Assembly: GCF_042682045.1 (NCBI RefSeq) | Contig: NZ_JBHUGS010000001.1 | Location: 806,001-870,000 of the forward strand | Direction of reading: 5' to 3' | DNA length: 64,000 nucleotides | From: Sphingomonas_R arantia | Lineage (GTDB): Bacteria; Pseudomonadota; Alphaproteobacteria; Sphingomonadales; Sphingomonadaceae | Shown here: piece after piece, positions 59,414-64,000 of the stretch | How positions within the stretch are numbered: position 1 is the stretch's first letter | Layout of the letters: each line of letters opens with the position of its first letter | Program-made: the position numbers and the translations under genes | Notes under the pieces: model-generated | Database searches by the model: none | What the model was told of the DNA's origin: nothing | The model's input: only the letters and a program-made list of their open reading frames with translations

Positions 59414-59525
59414 CCGTCCGTCCCGAGCGAAGTCGAGGGGCTTCTTCGAGCGTGGCCGAGAAGCGTGAACGTCGAAGACCTCGGCTGCGCTCGGTTGGTC
59501 CCTCGACTTCGCTCGGGATGGACGG
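59414..59525. repeat. Palindromic repeat family C, paired arms
   Basis: Arms 59414-59438 and 59501-59525 are reverse complements over 25 bases with one mismatch. Almost the same arms as 44600-44709, between the convergent cupin and GH9 genes. Confidence 0.87.
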
Positions 59526-59541
59526 TTCTTGGGGCTGTGGG

Positions 59542-61302
59542 CTAGCGTTGGCGGCCCTCGCCGGCATCTAGATACGCGGCCACCCAGACCAGCGGGGCGT
59601 TCCAGTTGATCGCCATTTCGTTGAGTGCATAGGCGTTGATGTCGTCGGCCCAGCAGCGTTGCGGGGCGCAACGGCCCTTGAGTTTGACCGCGACGGGATC
59701 GGCCATCGCGGTGTTGTTGGGGCCGCCGGACAGGACGCCGGGCGGCGGCGGGGGGAGTGCCGCGCCGACCTGGTGCGCCCAGAAGCGGTGGTGCGGGTTC
59801 AGGAGCGGTTTCCAGCCGGTGCCGGACACGAACGACTGGCCGAGCGGGTTGCGGCCGAGGACGTAGTCGGCGGCGTCGACCGCGCCGGCGCGGTAGCGGG
59901 CGGAGCCGGTGAAGCGCGCGGCCAGGCCGAGCAGCATGGCGCGGTTGAGGATATTGCTGTTCGACCCCCAGTCGTAGGTCTTCGCGGCATAGGGGATGCG
60001 GTAGCCGCTGCGCGGGACCTCGGCCAGATAGCCGTCGGCGGCGGTCACGATGCGGGCGCGGGCGTTTTCGCGGATCTTGGTGGGGACGCCGTCCGCGACC
60101 GCCAGCGTGATCGTGCCGAGCGTCGCGACGTCGGCCCAGCCGGGGACGGTGGCGGGGCCGTCGGGGAGTACGGCGCGGTAGGGTGCCTCACCCGTGCTCG
60201 CGAACAGTTCGGCGGCGGCCCAGGCGCGTTCGTCGGTGAGATTGTCGTCGCCGTAGCCGCCGCTGCCGGTGAAGGCCGTTGCGGCGCGGATGTCCGGGTT
60301 GCGGACCGCGGCGGTCCAGGCTTGGCGTGCTGCGGCGAGGCAACGTGCGGCGAAGGCCGGGTCGGTGGTGCGCCAGAGGCGGGCGGCCTGCGCAGCGACT
60401 GCGGCGAGATTCAGCGTCGCGCCTGTGGACGGCGGGTAGAGCAGGCGCGGCTGGCGGTCGTTGGCGGGGGCGGTGGGGATGGTGGTCCATTGTGCGTCGG
60501 CGACCTTGTGGAACGCCATGCCGCCTGCGTCGACTTGCGTGAGTGTCAGCGGTGTCGATTTCGGTTGCGGGCCGACCGGGAGCGCCATGCGGGTGGCGGG
60601 CGGGACCTGCATTTTCAGCATCCATTCGACCTCCCACCGCGCTTCGTCGAGCAGGTCGTCGCGACCGTTGCCGGCCTCCGGCATACGCATCTGGCCATCG
60701 GCAAATAGGCGGCGCGCGAAGCCGGTTTCGTAGAGGTTCTGGAGCGTCCAGGCCGAGATGCCGGCGTTGACGACGTACTTGCCGTGGTCGCCGGCATCGT
60801 ACCAGCCGCCGGTGACGTCGCGCTTGGTCGGGCAGCCGGGCCAGACGGTGCCGGCCTCGTCCTTGCCGGCGAAGCACGCCGCGATTTCGGGTGCGTGGCC
60901 GGCGGGGCGGGCCCAGCGGGCGCCGACATAGCGCGCCTCGATCGGCGTGCCGGCGTGCTGGTGGTAGAAGACCGCGAGCGCGTTGCGGGCGAGCGGCGCG
61001 TAGAGCGTGGGGGCGACCTGGAACATGCCGCTTTCGACGCCCGCGGCGCGCAGGCGGTAGGTGCCGGGCCTGGTCAGCGTGTCGAACGTCGCGACATGGA
61101 CGCGGTCGCCGGAGACGGGATCGTCGGTGCCGGCCGTGGTCTTGCCGCGCAGCACGACGGTGCCGGCGGTGTCGACGATCTGCCAGTCGAGCGGGGCGGG
61201 GGTGGGGGCGGCGACGATCGCCTGTTTCGGGTCGCCGGGCCGGAAGCCGAGCTGGTTCAGGTTGATCGTAGCGGCGGCCAGCAGGGCGAGCGCGGGGAGC
61301 AT
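59542..61302 (-). CDS. GH9 family cellulase/endoglucanase with Ig-like N-terminal domain
   Basis: 586 residues with a short signal peptide. The CelD-type N-terminal Ig-like domain (about 13-95, INLNQLGFRPGDPKQAIV) precedes the (alpha/alpha)6 barrel. Catalytic Asp169 and Asp172 are in GGWYDAGDHGKY; the acid Glu (about 562) is in YALNEMAINWN. SFVSGTGWKP...LNPHHRF is the typical GH9 end. Cuts beta-1,4-glucan or acts on cello-oligomers. Directly downstream (11 bases) of a halogenase gene on the same strand, so likely one operon. Confidence 0.92.
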   Translation of the reverse strand: MLPALALLAAATINLNQLGFRPGDPKQAIVAAPTPAPLDWQIVDTAGTVVLRGKTTAGTDDPVSGDRVHVATFDTLTRPGTYRLRAAGVESGMFQVAPTLYAPLARNALAVFYHQHAGTPIEARYVGARWARPAGHAPEIAACFAGKDEAGTVWPGCPTKRDVTGGWYDAGDHGKYVVNAGISAWTLQNLYETGFARRLFADGQMRMPEAGNGRDDLLDEARWEVEWMLKMQVPPATRMALPVGPQPKSTPLTLTQVDAGGMAFHKVADAQWTTIPTAPANDRQPRLLYPPSTGATLNLAAVAAQAARLWRTTDPAFAARCLAAARQAWTAAVRNPDIRAATAFTGSGGYGDDNLTDERAWAAAELFASTGEAPYRAVLPDGPATVPGWADVATLGTITLAVADGVPTKIRENARARIVTAADGYLAEVPRSGYRIPYAAKTYDWGSNSNILNRAMLLGLAARFTGSARYRAGAVDAADYVLGRNPLGQSFVSGTGWKPLLNPHHRFWAHQVGAALPPPPPGVLSGGPNNTAMADPVAVKLKGRCAPQRCWADDINAYALNEMAINWNAPLVWVAAYLDAGEGRQR

Positions 61303-61313
61303 CGGGGTTCCGA

Positions 61314-62810
61314 TCAGGAGGCCAGCCGCGCGAGGGCGTCGGCATGAGGGGGCATGTGGGTGAGTGCGGTGGCGACGACGCGTTCGATCGCGGCGATCCG
61401 CCTTGCGACGGCGTCGATCGGCAGCGCGTCGCAGACCGGATCATGACCGACGAGTGGGGCGGCCTGGCCGGCGAGGACGGCCAGCCAGCTCTGTTCGTTG
61501 AAAAGCTCGTCCGATTCGCGGAAGATGCGCCCGCCGCTGCGGTAGAGCGCCAGTTTTTCGGCGAGGCCGGCGGGCGGGGGGAGTGCCGCGCGCTCACGCC
61601 AGAAGGGTTCGGGGCGGGCGTTCAGATGGTAATGCGCGACGAGGAAGTCGCGGATGCGGGTGAATTCCGCGGTCATGATGCGGTTGTAGCGTGCGACGAT
61701 CGCGTCGTCCGCGGGTGAGGCTGGCAGCATCTGGAGCAAGTGCTGGATGCCGCGCTGGACGAGGTGGATGCTGGTCGATTCGAGCGGTTCCATGAAGCCG
61801 GCGGCGAGGCCGAGCGCGACGCAGTTGCCCGACCAGAAATGCCGGCGGTGGCCGGTGGTGAAGCGCAGCACGCGGGGGGTGCCGACGGGCGAGCCCTCCA
61901 GCCCGGCGAGCAGGATTGCGGTGGCCTCGTCTTCGCCCATGTGGCGGCTGGAGAAGACATGGCCGTTGCCGGTACGGTGGCGGAGCGGGATGCGCCATTG
62001 CCAGCCGGCGGCCTTTGCCGTGGAGCGGGTCAGCGGCAGCGGGGCGGCATCGGCGGCGGACGCCACCGCGACGGCGCGGTCGCAGGGGAGCTGTTCGGAC
62101 CAGTCGACCCAGCCGGCGGTGAGCGCGCCTTCGATCAGCAGCGCGCGGAAGCCGGAGCAGTCGACGAACAGGTCGCCCGCGATGGCGCTGCCATCCGCCA
62201 GCCGGACCGCGGCGATGCCGGCGGGGCCGCGATCGACCGCGACGACGGTGCCCTCGCGCCGGACGACGCCGTTCGCCTCGGCATGCGCGCGGAGGAAGGC
62301 GGCATAGCGGCCGGCATCGAAATGATAGGCGTAGCCGACCCGCGACAGCGGGGAGTCGCCGTTCGGGATGGGGCGGGCGAAGCGGCCGGCGGTCGCGGCG
62401 CGGGCCTCGAGCGAATATTGATCGAGCGGCTCCGCCATGCCCGCCTGGCGGGCGCGGAGCCATTGCGCGGCGAAGGGGTGGCCGGCGATGTCGGTGCCGA
62501 CCTGGCCGAACGGGTGGATGTAGGATTCGCCGGGGCGCGACCAGCCTTCGAAGCGGATGCCGAGCTTGTAGCTGCCGCCGGTGGCGCGAAGGAACGCGGC
62601 CTCGTCGATGCCGAGCATGGCGTGGAAGGTCTGGATCGGTGGGATCGTCGCCTCCCCCACGCCGACGGTGGCGATGTCGTCCGATTCGATCAGCGTGACA
62701 TGGGTACCGGCCGGCCCGAGCAGGCGGCCGAACGCGGCGGCGGCCATCCAGCCGGCGGTGCCGCCGCCGACGATGACGATCCGGCGCGGCGTGGTCGGGG
62801 CGTCCGTCAT
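61314..62810 (-). CDS. FAD-dependent tryptophan-halogenase-family protein, copy 1
   Basis: 498 residues. FAD motif VIVGGGTAGWMAA (15-23), the conserved Lys82 in SYKLGIRFEGW, DLFVDCSGFRALL, and the halogenase signature WQWRIPL (WxWxIP). PLESTSIHLVQRGI is typical of the family. Would use reduced flavin to make HOCl or HOBr and halogenate an unknown substrate; many such genes near TonB receptors have no proven reaction. ATG 62810 overlaps the next halogenase's stop (ATGA); an alternative start lies 25 bases upstream. Confidence 0.9.
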   Translation of the reverse strand: MTDAPTTPRRIVIVGGGTAGWMAAAAFGRLLGPAGTHVTLIESDDIATVGVGEATIPPIQTFHAMLGIDEAAFLRATGGSYKLGIRFEGWSRPGESYIHPFGQVGTDIAGHPFAAQWLRARQAGMAEPLDQYSLEARAATAGRFARPIPNGDSPLSRVGYAYHFDAGRYAAFLRAHAEANGVVRREGTVVAVDRGPAGIAAVRLADGSAIAGDLFVDCSGFRALLIEGALTAGWVDWSEQLPCDRAVAVASAADAAPLPLTRSTAKAAGWQWRIPLRHRTGNGHVFSSRHMGEDEATAILLAGLEGSPVGTPRVLRFTTGHRRHFWSGNCVALGLAAGFMEPLESTSIHLVQRGIQHLLQMLPASPADDAIVARYNRIMTAEFTRIRDFLVAHYHLNARPEPFWRERAALPPPAGLAEKLALYRSGGRIFRESDELFNEQSWLAVLAGQAAPLVGHDPVCDALPIDAVARRIAAIERVVATALTHMPPHADALARLAS

Positions 62811-64000
62811 GCGGCGCGGACGCGGGTGGGACATGTGTTCGCCAGATAGTCCTCGTGCCGCGGCATGCGGGCGGCGGCGTCGGCGAACATGGTGCGGAGC
62901 CGGTCGAAGCGCGCATCGATCTCGCGCGTGGGGACGCCGTCGGCCAGCCGGTCCCAGCCCTCCGGCACGATGCCCTGCCCGAGCAGGACGGCGACCCAGC
63001 TGGGTTCGGCGAACAGGTCGTCCTCCCACCGGAACAGCCGGCCGCGGCGGCGCCAGAGTGCGATCTTTTCGGCGAGGGCGTCCGGGATCGCGCGGGTCTG
63101 CGCGTCGCGCCAGAAGGGTGAATCGGTGCGGCGTGTGGCGTGATAGTGCAGCACGAGGAAGTCGCGGACCTGATCGAACTGGACCTCCGCCAGGCGGTTG
63201 TAGGTGGCGATCTCGACCGGCGAGAAGCCCTGGTCCGGGAACAGCGCCAGCAGTTTGGAGATGCCGGTCTGCACCATGTGGAGGCTGGTCGATTCGAGCG
63301 GTTCGGCGAACCCCGACGCAAGGCCGAGCGCCACGACGTTGCCGATCCATTGCCGCCGCCGCCGGCCCGCGGTGAAGCGCAGCACGCGCGGATCGGCAAG
63401 CGGGCGGCCGTCGACATTGGCGACCAGCGTGGCGGCAGCCTCGTCGTCCGAGACATAGGCGCTGGAATAGACATAGCCGTTGCCGGTGCGGTGCTGCAGC
63501 GGGATGCGCCATTGCCAGCCGGCGGGGCGCGCGGTGGAGCGCGTGAAGGGCGCGATTGCGCGGTCGGTGCGCGCGCTGGGCATCGCGACGGCGCGGTCGC
63601 ACGGCAGCCAGCGTGTCCAGTCCTCGTAGCCCGCGCCGAGCGCCTCCTCGATCAGCAGGCCGCGGAAGCCCGAGCAGTCGATGAACAGGTCGCCCGCGAC
63701 GATGCGGTCGCCGGCCAGCGCCACGTGGCGGACATGGCCGGTTTCGCCGTCGAGCGTGACCTCGACGATCTCGCCCTCGATCCGGCGGACGCCGCCGCGT
63801 TCGGCGCGGGCGCGGAGGAACTGCGCGTAGAGCCCGGCGTCGAAATGATAGGCGTGGTTCATCTGCGACAGGATCGAGGCAGGATCGGCGGAGGGCGGCG
63901 CGAACCGTCCGGCGCGGGCGGCAACGGCGCACAGCGCATAGTCGCCGATATCCTCGTCCACCCCGGCCGCACGGCGGCGGCGCCAATATTGGTGGAAGCG
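62807..64000 (-). CDS. FAD-dependent tryptophan-halogenase-family protein, copy 2, cut by window edge
   Basis: The N-terminus lies beyond base 64000; codons read through RFHQYWRRRRAAG to the edge. The visible 397 codons include DLFIDCSGFRGLLI, the WQWRIPL signature, PLESTSLHMVQTGI and a C-terminal region parallel to copy 1. The FAD-binding GxGxxG and the conserved Lys are off-window. Its stop overlaps the start of copy 1, so both are co-translated. Tandem paralogues of this type are common in sphingomonads. Partial because of the window, not damaged. Confidence 0.9.
   Translation of the reverse strand, partial: RFHQYWRRRRAAGVDEDIGDYALCAVAARAGRFAPPSADPASILSQMNHAYHFDAGLYAQFLRARAERGGVRRIEGEIVEVTLDGETGHVRHVALAGDRIVAGDLFIDCSGFRGLLIEEALGAGYEDWTRWLPCDRAVAMPSARTDRAIAPFTRSTARPAGWQWRIPLQHRTGNGYVYSSAYVSDDEAAATLVANVDGRPLADPRVLRFTAGRRRRQWIGNVVALGLASGFAEPLESTSLHMVQTGISKLLALFPDQGFSPVEIATYNRLAEVQFDQVRDFLVLHYHATRRTDSPFWRDAQTRAIPDALAEKIALWRRRGRLFRWEDDLFAEPSWVAVLLGQGIVPEGWDRLADGVPTREIDARFDRLRTMFADAAARMPRHEDYLANTCPTRVRAA

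Overview
The window reads as chromosome of a high-GC alphaproteobacterium of the Sphingomonadales type (Sphingomonas or close relative). This rests on gene content and style: a Caulobacter/Sphingomonas-type xylose locus, a tonB-exbB-exbD-exbD set, a bacterial alternative oxidase, Bpt arginyl/leucyl transferase, FAD halogenases beside a cupin-like protein and glycosidases, and the short palindromic intergenic repeats common in sphingomonads. No rRNA, tRNA or CRISPR was seen.

Region 1 (1-2660) is the end of an integrated element: an Ogr/Delta-like zinc finger, a string of tightly overlapping small genes (two cysteine-motif proteins, a GapR/DUF2312 protein), an AlpA-like excisionase/regulator, then two direct repeats GGGGGTATC typical of integrase arm sites. 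Region 2 (2878-6728) is a respiratory/stress group: GNAT, cyanide-insensitive alternative oxidase, universal stress protein and a small hypothetical on the minus strand, divergent from a zinc alcohol dehydrogenase. Region 3 (6959-15277) holds an M61 peptidase, a full-length ATP-dependent 5-oxoprolinase and the membrane pair DUF969/DUF979 with DUF2891; together they suggest peptide-to-pyroglutamate-to-glutamate salvage. Region 4 (15321-33181) is mostly housekeeping: a lipoprotein hydrolase, amidohydrolase, threonine ammonia-lyase, bpt, purC, a membrane protein reading in frame into a DUF2171 domain, parC, a GGDEF/EAL protein, a GNAT-DUF1285-NUDIX-CCA operon and a pteridine-reductase-like SDR with folB. 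Region 5 (33186-41816) holds the TonB energising operon with a clear terminator, a host-attachment-like protein, a CPA2 antiporter, and a Tat-exported glucose-fructose-oxidoreductase-like enzyme coupled to an SMP-30 lactonase.

Region 6 (41927-64000) is a plant-polysaccharide locus. A GH3 enzyme is followed by three transcription units around a LacI-type regulator: GH43-xylulokinase-xylose isomerase (minus), xylonate dehydratase-sugar porter (plus), and a two-domain SGNH/CE4 esterase with 2-keto-3-deoxyxylonate dehydratase and xylose dehydrogenase (minus). Each unit has a related LacI-type palindrome centred on CG in its 5' region. The locus therefore encodes both the isomerase route and most of the oxidative Weimberg route for D-xylose, plus secreted enzymes that would release xylose from acetylated xylan. 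The final genes (cupin-like, GH9 cellulase, two tandem flavin halogenases, the last cut by the window edge) probably belong to a neighbouring TonB-dependent glycan locus.

Short overlaps (ATGA or TGATG) are used repeatedly to couple genes. Palindromic repeats of at least three families and two 8-bp tandem arrays fill most of the larger intergenic gaps.
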